A stretch of DNA of 34,734 bases from the NCBI GenBank assembly GCA_021823345.1, contig JAKAOF010000015.1, positions 1 to 34,734 of the forward strand, given 5' to 3'. This DNA comes from Thermoplasmata archaeon. GTDB taxonomy: Archaea > Thermoplasmatota > Thermoplasmata > Lutacidiplasmatales > UBA184. The notes below the pieces were generated by a model, which was not told the origin of the DNA, ran no database searches, and was given only the letters and a program-made list of their open reading frames with translations. Position numbers and translations under genes: made by a program. Positions 21,667 through 29,789 of this stretch are shown in pieces (the stretch's first letter is position 1; every line of letters starts with the position of its first letter).

Positions 21667-23127
21667 ATGGGGGTGGCGACGGGCCGCAGTCCCGACCTCG
21701 AGCTGGCGGACGACGAGGTGCCCGTGGCCCGCAAGGTTCTCGACCTGCTCGAATCCTCGCGGAGGCACCAGGAGTCCCGCGGCACCCGGAACGCCCGACC
21801 CTCCTTCCGGCTCTCGGAACTTCGCATGGGGTTGCTGCAGGAGAAGGCCTTCACCGATCCCCTGCGGTTGCTCCAACGCCTGAAGCGGGTGGGCCTCCTC
21901 GAGGAGGTGGCCGCGACCCGGGAAGACCGCACCTACGTCCCCACGAGCGAGGAGCACCTCCTCGGCTTCCTCCGTTCGACCTTGGAAGCGCCCGAGCAGG
22001 GGAGCGACCTCCCCATGTCCGGTCCCGCGAACGAGGGAATCGAGCTCCGGGAGATGGACACCGAGTACTTCCTCTACCTCAAGGACCTCCTGAACGACCG
22101 GCTGACGGAGACGCTCAAGTTCGCCCGGGATTTCTCGCTCGCCGAGCTTGCCAAGCACACGAAGGAGCTCTTCGGAGAAGAGCTCTACGTCGACATCCTC
22201 ATCGGACTGCTGCATCAGTACGCCCTCTGTGACGTTCCGCTCCTCGCTCCGACCGGCCGGTCCACGGGGACGAGCGGGTTCTCGCTCGCGCTCTTCGGTC
22301 CCCCGGGCACCGGGAAGACCTTCGCCATCGACGACATGATCCGGGGGAACCCCAAGGCCGGGATCCCGCCCCATGGGCTCCCGGGACGCAACCGGTACTG
22401 CGGGGGCATCACCCCCGCCCAGTTCCTCCGGGTGGGGTCCTACTACCGGGGCCGGACGTTCAACTTCATCGTGCCGGAGTTCAATGACTGGTTCAAGTAC
22501 CGGGGGATGGTCGAGCCCCTGAAGCTCGTGATGGAGCAACGTCCGGTGAAGTGGGAGACGACGCTCGGCACCATCGGTCCCTACATCTTCTCCTCGTACT
22601 TTTCCGTGAACTACAACGTCCGGGTCGAAGGGCAGAGCGACTATTGGACGACCATCGCGGATCCCAACTTCGCGGCCCTCGAGGACCGGATGCTGCTGCG
22701 ATTCCACCGCATGACCAAGGCCCGGTTCCGGGCGGTCGAGTCGAGCGCGGAGCGGCTCGAGCTCGGAGAGATCGACTTCTCCCGCGCCCAGCAGATCCGG
22801 GACCACCTGACCCTGGTCCATGCCATCGAGACGGGCCATCCGCTCGCCCGGAAGTGGCGGAAGAAGGGGGTGGCGCTCACCCGGAACCTCTACGGATCGC
22901 TGCGGACGGTGTCGGAGAAGGCGCTCGAACGGACGAACTCTCCGCGCTTCTCGCCACGGCTCAAGAGCCGGGCCGCCCGGCTGGCGGCCGCGGGAGCCAT
23001 CGTGGGGTACTTTACGGATGAGTCCCGGGAGGTCATCCCGGTGGGAAAGAAGGAGGAAGAGCTCGCACGGCTCTTCTACGAGGAGGAAATTGCCGCGAGG
23101 GAAGGCAAAGGCTTCAGCCGATACTGA
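21667..23127 (+). CDS. AAA+ ATPase with N-terminal winged-helix-like region
   Basis: 486 residues from ATG 21667 (TTG 21649 and GTG 21661 lie too close to the TATA box). Residues 15-110 look like a small winged-helix module (FRLSELRMGLLQEKAF, LLQRLKRVGLLEEV). The ATPase core follows: Walker A in SLALFGPPGTGKTFAIDDM (about 205-223); FIVPEFNDWFKYRGMVEPLK as a Walker B region in which the usual DE is PE; sensor-1-like FSVNYN; and NFAALEDRMLLRFHRMTK, an arginine-finger/sensor-like segment as in MCM and related AAA+ proteins. The C-terminus is helical and basic. The divergent partner is an Hjc-like nuclease, so a role in DNA processing is plausible (inference). No known family name can be given. 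Confidence 0.8.
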   Translation: MGVATGRSPDLELADDEVPVARKVLDLLESSRRHQESRGTRNARPSFRLSELRMGLLQEKAFTDPLRLLQRLKRVGLLEEVAATREDRTYVPTSEEHLLGFLRSTLEAPEQGSDLPMSGPANEGIELREMDTEYFLYLKDLLNDRLTETLKFARDFSLAELAKHTKELFGEELYVDILIGLLHQYALCDVPLLAPTGRSTGTSGFSLALFGPPGTGKTFAIDDMIRGNPKAGIPPHGLPGRNRYCGGITPAQFLRVGSYYRGRTFNFIVPEFNDWFKYRGMVEPLKLVMEQRPVKWETTLGTIGPYIFSSYFSVNYNVRVEGQSDYWTTIADPNFAALEDRMLLRFHRMTKARFRAVESSAERLELGEIDFSRAQQIRDHLTLVHAIETGHPLARKWRKKGVALTRNLYGSLRTVSEKALERTNSPRFSPRLKSRAARLAAAGAIVGYFTDESREVIPVGKKEEELARLFYEEEIAAREGKGFSRY

Positions 23128-23149
23128 GCGCCCGAGGAAGGCCCGGCGG

Positions 23150-23560
23150 ATGGCCCCGTCCCTCGGGGACTACGAGCTCGCCTCTCCCGAGGTGATCGAG
23201 GCGCTCGCGCTGCGCGCCCTCTATTCCTCCGGCGGCTCGATCGACACTCAGCGACGGCTCCACGATGAGGTCGTCGAGCAGTTGCGGGGGGAGGAGAAGA
23301 AGTATCGGGTGAGCGAGGAGCGGATGCGCTCCGTGCTGCTCTCCTCCAAGCGGATCGCCGTGGACGTGCGGTATGCCTCCCGGCCCGCCCGGTCTCCCCT
23401 GCGGACCTGCCCGGTGTGCCACAAACCCATCCAGGAGATCTACAACGAGACGCTCGACGGGGGACGCGTGATCGCCGGATTCAAATGCCGGCACTGTTCA
23501 TTCTGGACGCCCCTCAAACGACGGGTACCTGCCCGATACAACTTCCGGGCCACGCGATAG
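23150..23560 (+). CDS. 136-aa protein with C-terminal zinc ribbon
   Basis: ATG 23150, 22 bp after the AAA+ gene and on the same strand. The N-terminal part is helical and charged (ALRALYSSGGSIDTQRRLHD, YRVSEERMRSVLLSSKRIAV) and resembles a winged helix. The C-terminal zinc ribbon is CPVCHKPIQEIYNETLDGGR (starting about residue 88) with the second pair in FKCRHCSFWTPLKRR. The two pairs are about 25 residues apart. Cotranscribed with the AAA+ ATPase, so probably a partner that binds nucleic acid (inference). Unrecognised at family level. An in-frame upstream extension would run into the ATPase gene and is not used. Confidence 0.78.
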   Translation: MAPSLGDYELASPEVIEALALRALYSSGGSIDTQRRLHDEVVEQLRGEEKKYRVSEERMRSVLLSSKRIAVDVRYASRPARSPLRTCPVCHKPIQEIYNETLDGGRVIAGFKCRHCSFWTPLKRRVPARYNFRATR

Positions 23561-23583
23561 GGAACCCGGCGATACCGGACCCA

Positions 23584-24342
23584 CTACCCGTTGACCATTC
23601 GCTGGAACTTGAGCACCAGGGGTTTCGGGATCAGGTAGGCGAACCGGAAGCTCATCACTCGAACTGCGAGCACCGAGAGGAACATCTTGGGGACCTCCGT
23701 GCCGGGGTTGAGCCGGCTGTTCTCCACGTGGTTCCAGGTGACCGGGACCTCCCGGAGGTGGTAGCCCTTCTTGCGCAGATGGAAGAGCAGGCCCGCATCG
23801 AACGCCCAATTGGTGATCGACACCGACTGGAGCGAACAGCGGAGGACGGAACGGCGGAAGAACTTGGCACCGCATTGCGTGTCCTTGACCGGCAGCAGCA
23901 AGAGGCTTCGGGTCAGGGCGTTCCAGATGCGGCCCATCACGACCCGGGAAACGGGCTGTTGGACGATGATGTTGCTCCCGCGTACCCAACGGGAGGCGAT
24001 GACGGCGTCGCAGGTGGGCAACGTATGGACCATCTGAACGAGATCGGAACCGAGCACCGGTCCATCGGCATCGACGTACCCCACGTATTCGTAGCGTGCG
24101 CCGTCCACCCCTACCTTGATCGCTCCCCCCTTGCCCAGTCGCTGAGGGAACTCGAGGACCCGCACTCCGCGGTGCGAGAACTGGCGGGCGACCTCCGCGG
24201 TGCGATCTTTCACCCCGTCCACGACCACGATGACCTCGTAGGGACGGGGTTCCTGCTCGAGCACCGAGAGGTACTTCTCAAGGGTCTGAGGGAGACGCAT
24301 TTCCTCGTTATAGGCGGGGATAACGATCGAGACCCCGGCCAT
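23584..24342 (-). CDS. GT2 glycosyltransferase (dolichyl-phosphate glucose/mannose synthase type)
   Basis: From ATG 24342 the protein has 252 residues and starts at the beginning of the GT-A fold: MAGVSIVIPAYNEEMRLPQT; an in-frame ATG at 24438 or 24444 would add 32-34 residues. Landmarks: VIVVVDGVKDRTAEVARQF (about 40-58), QRLGKGGAIKVGVDGARY, the metal-binding YVDADGPVLGSDL (about 91-103), VIASRWVRGSN, LLLPVKDTQCGAKFFRRSVL and the later FDAGLLFHLRKKGYHLREVP. The order, with QCGAKFF and EVPV, is that of enzymes moving a hexose from a nucleotide sugar to polyprenyl phosphate on the cytoplasmic face. No C-terminal membrane segments. It opens the surface-glycan locus, on the opposite strand to the next GT2. 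Confidence 0.9.
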   Translation of the reverse strand: MAGVSIVIPAYNEEMRLPQTLEKYLSVLEQEPRPYEVIVVVDGVKDRTAEVARQFSHRGVRVLEFPQRLGKGGAIKVGVDGARYEYVGYVDADGPVLGSDLVQMVHTLPTCDAVIASRWVRGSNIIVQQPVSRVVMGRIWNALTRSLLLLPVKDTQCGAKFFRRSVLRCSLQSVSITNWAFDAGLLFHLRKKGYHLREVPVTWNHVENSRLNPGTEVPKMFLSVLAVRVMSFRFAYLIPKPLVLKFQRMVNG

Positions 24343-24683
24343 GTCGGTCGGGCCCTCCGGGATGTCGGAAAGGTAGTTACGCGGTAATTCAAAGGATACG
24401 GGGCGGTGAATTGCGAAATGCTCGGCGTTTGCTTCCATCACCATGTGGATTTACGGCGCAGCTTGTCAGCCTATGACACCCCCCACTGACTGCCTGCTCC
24501 TGCCATGCCGAAGTAATGCCTCGTGTATTTTTACACCTGGGATGAGGTAATAAACTTTTGCTTTGAAGTGGAAATGCATTGGTGCCGGGGGCGCTTTTCG
24601 GTCCCATGCCGTCGCAAGCGGGTCCGACTCCCCAAGTGTTAAGCGGCAAAGTGGTGTTCTCGCTCACCCGAACCCCGGAATTC
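24343..24683. other. Divergent intergenic region at the start of the glycan locus
   Basis: About 340 bp between the two GT2 genes, noticeably more AT-rich than the flanks. GAGGTAATAAAC (about 24544-24555) is the best TATA-like box for the plus strand. Candidate minus-strand elements are GTCATAGGC near 24466-24474 and TTGAATTACC near 24379-24388. The plus-strand frame is open from TTG 24579, so the right GT2 could begin further left; the left GT2 could begin at 24444. No separate gene is seen. Confidence 0.4.
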
Positions 24684-25736
24684 ATGGAAAACGCCCCCAA
24701 GTCATCGCATTCTACCTCTCCCCGAGTGTCCGTGATCGTGACTGCGCACGATCGCCAGTCCTATCTCCATAGTGCGTTGGTCTCCCTCGACCAGCAGAGC
24801 CTGCCCCGGGAGGAGTTCGAAGTCGTGCTGGTTTCGAATATCGAGGAAGCCTACTTGCGACCCCTCCTCCCAAATCTTCCTCTCCGCATGGTTCTCGAGA
24901 AACGACTCGGACTCGGACAGAAGATAGCTACAGCCCTCCCGTTGTGTCGAGCCCCCATCATATGCTTCTTGGAGGATGATGACGCGTACGCACCAGAGAA
25001 GCTGTCGACCGTCCTCGATGAGTTCAGGAACGACCCCCAGCTCGGTTTCTATCACAACCACTATAATCTTGCAGATGGGGACGGGCGGCAGCTCCCGGCA
25101 TCCATATTCCGGGCTCGTACGGACCGGATCCTACGAGCCGCAGGGCAGGTACGCCTAGGTGGACATGATCGATGGGCATTTCTTCCACGCTTGGAGGGGA
25201 TATACCCCGAGTTCAGCAACAGCTGCATATCGATCCGCAGGGACATGTTGGAAGAACATCTTGACTGGCTGGCCCAAGCGGACCTCGCCACAGACCAGTT
25301 TCTATTGTTGCTCGCCCTGCGTAACCCTTGGAACATCACGATCGATGCACGTCGGTTGACAACCGTCCGACTCCATGGAGCGAACACTTCCCGGATTTCT
25401 CGGGAGTCCCGGAACCAGGCATCGGGTGGGACCCGGGATCTTTCTGAAAGAAATTATCACGCACTCTCCGGACTCGCCGGTCGGCTCAAGGAAGGACAAC
25501 CCCCCGAGTATTCTAGAATCGTGGACTCGGTGATCGCTGTGGAAACAGCCCTCCTCGACCTACGAAGGAGGGCCGACCGTGGGCAGTACACCCGAGACCT
25601 CCGCTCGCTGATGGAACTCCGGACCACCTATCCCATAAAGACCCGAGAGCCCCTCATAGGGCTCACGTTGCTGGGAGTCGTACTTCCTTCCGCGGCTCAG
25701 AAGCTCTATCGCTCTCTTGCGGGTCAGATTTCCTGA
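24684..25736 (+). CDS. GT2 family glycosyltransferase
   Basis: 350 residues from ATG 24684 (earlier starts at TTG 24579 or ATG 24606 are possible). GT-A features: RVSVIVTAHDRQSYLHSALV near the start; LVSLDQQSLPREEFEVVLVS; LGLGQKIATALPLCRAPIIC; and the metal site FLEDDDAYAPEKL (about 94-106), followed by FYHNHYNLADGDGRQLPASI. A second half (about 180-330) with NSCISIRRDML and FLLLLALRN may be the acceptor domain. It is cytoplasmic, with no clear membrane segment. Acceptor and sugar are unknown; the context suggests assembly of a lipid-linked or protein-linked surface glycan. Its 3' end overlaps the convergent GT4 gene by 13 bp. Confidence 0.85.
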   Translation: MENAPKSSHSTSPRVSVIVTAHDRQSYLHSALVSLDQQSLPREEFEVVLVSNIEEAYLRPLLPNLPLRMVLEKRLGLGQKIATALPLCRAPIICFLEDDDAYAPEKLSTVLDEFRNDPQLGFYHNHYNLADGDGRQLPASIFRARTDRILRAAGQVRLGGHDRWAFLPRLEGIYPEFSNSCISIRRDMLEEHLDWLAQADLATDQFLLLLALRNPWNITIDARRLTTVRLHGANTSRISRESRNQASGGTRDLSERNYHALSGLAGRLKEGQPPEYSRIVDSVIAVETALLDLRRRADRGQYTRDLRSLMELRTTYPIKTREPLIGLTLLGVVLPSAAQKLYRSLAGQIS

Positions 25737-26968
25737 CGCCCGCCTGGTCTCCGCGCCAGCTGAGCCAAGGTGCCCATGGTCCCTCGCCAGGATTCCTCTA
25801 CCGGCTCGGAATGCACTTCATGGATCTTCCCTTCCTTGGTGAGCGCCTCGAATCCGCGGGGGTGTGCATCCATCCGAAGAAGACGGTGCAATGCCTCCGG
25901 AAAATCGTCAATCGGAGAGACCAAGAGTCGCTCCGAAGGAGGCTGACCGACGGCCGCCTGAGGGGTCGCTACCACGGTGAGTCCGTGCGCCAGATAGTCG
26001 ATCACCTTGGAACTGACCCCGCCTTCTACCGGGATGGGCGCGATGCCCACGTGCGCTGCATAGAGCAACAAGCTCAGATCATCCACCATGCCCAGCACTT
26101 TGACATTTGGCCTTGCCCCTCCCCCGAGGCGGTCACTTCCCGGTCCCGCAAGCAGCACCACCACCTTTGGGAACAGTTTCTCCAGGGTGGGTGCCACCTG
26201 GTCGAGGATGTACCGCCCGGCTTGTGCATTGGGGGGATAGAAACAGTCTCCGGTGAATACCAACAGCAGGGAGTCCTCAATCCCCCACTCCCGCAACTGG
26301 GTTCGTAGGTGAGCCTCCTCGAAAGGCGTACGTACGGCAAGGTGATGTGCGACCAGCACCGGTACCTTGCTGGAACGTGGTGCGAGTAATGAAGCGATGG
26401 CGGTTTGCATCGCTTCGGTGCGCACGACAATGACGTCGCTGGTGCGAAAGGTCAACCAATCCAGCAGGCCTCGGACTAGTCGGACTGAGAGGCTTCCGGA
26501 TCCGGTAGACTGGGCAAAGGAGGCCGCATATCTCCCGGGAAGGTCACTACATAAGAACACCAAGGGAATCCGCCGAATCTTGGCGATCAGAAGAGGGATG
26601 ACGAACAGGTATACGTCCGCCACAATCACGAGCGCTCGTCGATCGGGGGGAAGCAATTTTCGTGAGCGGAACAGGGCACCAAGCTGGTATCGCAGGGAGG
26701 ACAGGATGTCCTCACCGAGGGGAGAAAAGCGCGCGGGAGTCAGCGCGCCGGCGCCCGGTGCGATCGTAACCAAGGAAAAGCGGTCGCGGGACTCGAGGAT
26801 GAATTGCCGGACGTAGACGGCCTCTCCGTGGTACTTGTTCCTTGTGTCCCGGTGATAGAATAGGAGGATACGAACAGGGGTGCGGAGCTTTTCCCCAGGA
26901 TCGTCGTGCAAGGTATCAACCGGACCTTCCCTGGTGGCGAGTGGAGGCTCGCCCAAACGGGTACGCAA
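25724..26968 (-). CDS. GT4-like family glycosyltransferase
   Basis: 414 residues from TTG 26968. No ATG or GTG start is available near the N-terminus, so the exact start is uncertain; TTG 26914 is an alternative. Two Rossmann halves are visible: PVRILLFYHRDTRNKYHGEA with LVIVADVYLFVIPLLIAKIR, and later VLVAHHLAVR, LLLVFTGDCFYPPNAQAGR, FPKVVVLLAGPGSDRL, VKVLGMVDDLSLLLYAAHVG and IAPIPVEGGVSSKVIDYLAH. The last block is the donor-binding region of GT-B enzymes. The frame is the same as that of the methyltransferase upstream, from which it is separated by one TGA and 27 bp. Sugar and acceptor are unknown. Confidence 0.8.
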   Translation of the reverse strand: MRTRLGEPPLATREGPVDTLHDDPGEKLRTPVRILLFYHRDTRNKYHGEAVYVRQFILESRDRFSLVTIAPGAGALTPARFSPLGEDILSSLRYQLGALFRSRKLLPPDRRALVIVADVYLFVIPLLIAKIRRIPLVFLCSDLPGRYAASFAQSTGSGSLSVRLVRGLLDWLTFRTSDVIVVRTEAMQTAIASLLAPRSSKVPVLVAHHLAVRTPFEEAHLRTQLREWGIEDSLLLVFTGDCFYPPNAQAGRYILDQVAPTLEKLFPKVVVLLAGPGSDRLGGGARPNVKVLGMVDDLSLLLYAAHVGIAPIPVEGGVSSKVIDYLAHGLTVVATPQAAVGQPPSERLLVSPIDDFPEALHRLLRMDAHPRGFEALTKEGKIHEVHSEPVEESWRGTMGTLAQLARRPGGRQEI

Positions 26969-26995
26969 CCAACGCAGGTGATCGCGGAACGTGGC

Positions 26996-27928
26996 TCATG
27001 TCGGAACGGTCCTAATCTCGGTCCTTGGCGTTCCCTTCCGGGCTATAAGACCGATCTTCCGACGGCAGATTACCGTGACCTCTTCCTGGTGTCGAGTAGC
27101 GAAGTCCGTGAAGGCGTTGTTCCAGTCCATATCGTCACACGCGATCAGGCTCCCGGGTCCGGACCTCTCCCACGCCCAGTTCAGTTCGAGGGTGATGTGC
27201 TCGTACGTATGAAGCGAGTCATGCAAGAACAGATCCGGCTTCACCTGAAGCTTCGGTAGAATCTCTTGGGCCGGACCCAGCTGGAGGTCCCAACGACCCT
27301 TCAACGCGGCAGGAACTAGCCACCCGGGATCGCTTCCCAACTTGGTGTAGACGCGGTCCCTGACCCCACCCGTTGGGTAGGAGTACCCCTTGGGGTCGCG
27401 GTTCGGAAGGTCGATTGAAACCAGTTTCCCCCGGTTGTTCGCCTCGAGCGCGCTGAGGATGAAATAGGAGGATACCCCCTGTGCCACGCCCGTTTCCACG
27501 ACTAAATCCACCGGGGCATTCCGGATCAACACGTAGAGGAGGGCCTCCTTGATCCCGGGCCATCCGCCGGTCGAGCACTGATCAATCTCCTGACTTGAGA
27601 AACCCGACTTGAGTCGCTCCACGATGTCCCTTCGGATGTCCAGGAGACGACGAATGTCGCCCTCCGAAGGAAGGGTGTCGAAGAGACGGCGAGAGGAATG
27701 CAACGCGAACATGAGGAAGGAGAACTCCTCCGGGTCCTTGGTCACGTATTCCCCAAACCCCGGAAGCTTCATGGACAGCGACTTGGGGTGGGCTCTCCTC
27801 CGATTCCACCACCACCACCATTCCGCGCGCCAGAGGGAAGGGACCACTTCCCGGAGGTTGCGGTGCACACCCCAGGGTCCCGGGTCTAGTTCGGCGTGCT
27901 TCAAGCTGGACCTTCCCTCACCTTCCAT
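26996..27928 (-). CDS. Class I SAM-dependent methyltransferase
   Basis: 310 residues from ATG 27928; a later in-frame ATG at 27772 would remove an odd N-terminus that contains WRAEWWWWWNRRR. The SAM-binding motif I is VDLVVETGVAQGVSSYFILS (about 140-159), followed by GKLVSIDLPNRD (motif II), LGPAQEILPKLQVKPDLFLH (about 218-237) and SLIACDDMDWNNAF (about 263-276). The set resembles Methyltransf_24-type enzymes of glycan loci, which O-methylate sugars. The D-S-x-H-T-Y (HDSLHTYEH) and CDDMDW residues could bind a metal. Acts in the cytoplasm. It precedes the GT4 gene on the same strand. Confidence 0.85.
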   Translation of the reverse strand: MEGEGRSSLKHAELDPGPWGVHRNLREVVPSLWRAEWWWWWNRRRAHPKSLSMKLPGFGEYVTKDPEEFSFLMFALHSSRRLFDTLPSEGDIRRLLDIRRDIVERLKSGFSSQEIDQCSTGGWPGIKEALLYVLIRNAPVDLVVETGVAQGVSSYFILSALEANNRGKLVSIDLPNRDPKGYSYPTGGVRDRVYTKLGSDPGWLVPAALKGRWDLQLGPAQEILPKLQVKPDLFLHDSLHTYEHITLELNWAWERSGPGSLIACDDMDWNNAFTDFATRHQEEVTVICRRKIGLIARKGTPRTEIRTVPT

Positions 27929-28277
27929 GCTCCAATGCCTCCGGGGCTATATCCCCCTCAAAAGAAAATGATGTGGGTGCATGTCGCTCCAGATATGAGC
28001 TGGCAACACAGGCGGTCACGTTCGCTCAGAGAAATAAAGATTGTTGTCGCCCACCCCTCGGTTCAGACCGCGATTGGGAACAGCGGTGGTGGGGCGGGGC
28101 CCGTGCCTTCTCACCTCGCGTGGTCACGAAAGGCTTTTCCGTGAGGATCTCAAACCTGACGGGGGGGCCGGCGGGTCAAACCTGCGATACGACTCCAATT
28201 GTTGGTCCTGAATATGTACCGGATTTGACTACTTTCCTAGGTCGCGAGCAGGTCATAGGAATCAATTTAACTTGGAC
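27929..28277. other. Divergent intergenic region, no gene found
   Basis: 349 bp between the methyltransferase and the GT-C gene. There are AT-rich boxes: GGCTATATCC (27942-27951) in a position to serve the minus strand, AGAAATAAAGATT near 28030-28042, and AATCAATTTAACTT near 28261-28274 just before the GT-C start. A G-run GGGGGGG occurs near 28160. No coding frame with good composition was seen. Confidence 0.45.
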
Positions 28278-29789
28278 ATGGATGCCACGCGCCCAGAGCA
28301 GTTTGCCGTGCCCGAAGTAGAAACTCGAGAGATCGCCGCCCGTCCACACTTTCTGGGGGCCCTTCGATGCAAGCGACAACTTGCAAGGGTCCGCTCATAC
28401 TGCGCTATCCGGTGGGCCAGCATACGATTTCGGCGCCTGTTCCTGCCGCTGACGGCCTTGGGCCTCATCGTTCGACTTGTTCTGGCTCCCCTCACCGGCG
28501 AGCCGGACCTCGTGAACTTCTCTGCCATCGGACTCACGATGGCCTATGGAGGGGGTCCGTACACCTATCCATCAATCTACCCACCTTTGTGGGTCTACCT
28601 GTTGAACTTGAACACCCGGTTGGCGGGCGTATTTTACCCGCTGAACCTCGTTCTCCAAACCCGGCCAGGCCTTCTTATCATGAACGCCCAGGTTGGGTAC
28701 ATCCAGTCACCCTACCTGGCCGCCCCGGCTTTTGCCGTGGCGGAAAAGCTACCCCTTATCCTGTTCGATCTCCTCACCGCAATACTCCTCTACTGGATCG
28801 TGGAGGAATTCGTCGGATCCAAGGAGGCCGCCACACGGGCGTTCCTCCTATGGTGGCTGAACCCACTCGTCATCATCGTGAGTTCGGTGCACGGAGACTA
28901 CGATGTACTTCCCGTGTTCTTCGTGATGGCCTCCTACTTTCTGTTGAGTCACCAACGTTACCCTGCTGCCGGAGCCGCACTGGCCATCGGGATCTTCCTC
29001 AAGGTGTTCCCGGTGGTCCTCCTCCCGGTCTTCGCGGTCTCCCTGTGGTATCAGTCCCGACGCAAGCTTGGAAATTTTGTAAGGGATTTGTTGCAGTTCA
29101 TCATGGGATCCGCGCTGGTCACGGCAATAGCGGTGCTCCCGGGAAACGTCATCCAGAGCTACTTTGTTCAACGCCTTGGCGGGGCCTACTACGCGGGGGG
29201 GACGGCTTTCGGAGGATTCGGGGTCTGGGGATTCCTCGACCTGCCACAACTATCACCCATAGCGAATTGGTTCGAGCTGAACACGAGTTCAGTTCAGTCG
29301 TTTGTGACGTTCCTGGCGGTGGGCATTGCGCTCTTGCTCGCGTGGTTGTACTATCGGTGGAAACCCGAGAGCCTGCTCAGTTGGGAGGGGATCTGGATAT
29401 GCACCCTTTGCGTCTCCGCCGTCTGCATTCCACTAGCATTCCTTCAACCCCAGTATGTCCTCTGGTTGCTTCCCTGGATTATCTTGCTTGCGGTGGTCTA
29501 CGGTCAAGGGCGAATACCATTGGTCGTGCTCACGGTCACCACCGTGGGAGCCTACCTCTTCGGGTTGGGAGGACCTACGTTCTATTTTGAACCATCCGCA
29601 CTATTTTTTGGAACACCCTCGCTGGACTGGATCCTTACCCAACTGCCCTACTGGTATGCCCGGTCCGCCCTGGTCCTTGCTGTCACGGCGGTTCCGGCTT
29701 CGCTGGCCACGTACCACCTCTGGGGACAAGGGGCAATACAACTTTGGCGTTTGCGAAAGTGGCGTCGTTTGGAGACCTTGGCAAAATGA
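28278..29789 (+). CDS. GT-C type polytopic glycosyltransferase
   Basis: 503 residues with about ten or eleven hydrophobic segments. The start could be ATG 28278 or TTG 28272. After a basic N-terminus the first segment is LFLPLTALGLIVRLVLAPL. The following loop reads EPDLVNFSAIGLTMAYGGGP and YTYPSIYPPLWVYLLNLN; the D-x-x-N/x-Y-PPLW pattern is typical of polyprenyl-phosphate-sugar-dependent GT-C enzymes (GT87/PMT-like). Later FLLWWLNPLVIIVSSVHGDY and FLQPQYVLWLLPWIILLAVV are the family-like WLNP...HGxxD and QPQY blocks. It probably uses a dolichyl-phosphate sugar, as made by the GT2 at 23584, and acts on the outer membrane face. It overlaps the next gene (ATGA). Confidence 0.85.
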   Translation: MDATRPEQFAVPEVETREIAARPHFLGALRCKRQLARVRSYCAIRWASIRFRRLFLPLTALGLIVRLVLAPLTGEPDLVNFSAIGLTMAYGGGPYTYPSIYPPLWVYLLNLNTRLAGVFYPLNLVLQTRPGLLIMNAQVGYIQSPYLAAPAFAVAEKLPLILFDLLTAILLYWIVEEFVGSKEAATRAFLLWWLNPLVIIVSSVHGDYDVLPVFFVMASYFLLSHQRYPAAGAALAIGIFLKVFPVVLLPVFAVSLWYQSRRKLGNFVRDLLQFIMGSALVTAIAVLPGNVIQSYFVQRLGGAYYAGGTAFGGFGVWGFLDLPQLSPIANWFELNTSSVQSFVTFLAVGIALLLAWLYYRWKPESLLSWEGIWICTLCVSAVCIPLAFLQPQYVLWLLPWIILLAVVYGQGRIPLVVLTVTTVGAYLFGLGGPTFYFEPSALFFGTPSLDWILTQLPYWYARSALVLAVTAVPASLATYHLWGQGAIQLWRLRKWRRLETLAK

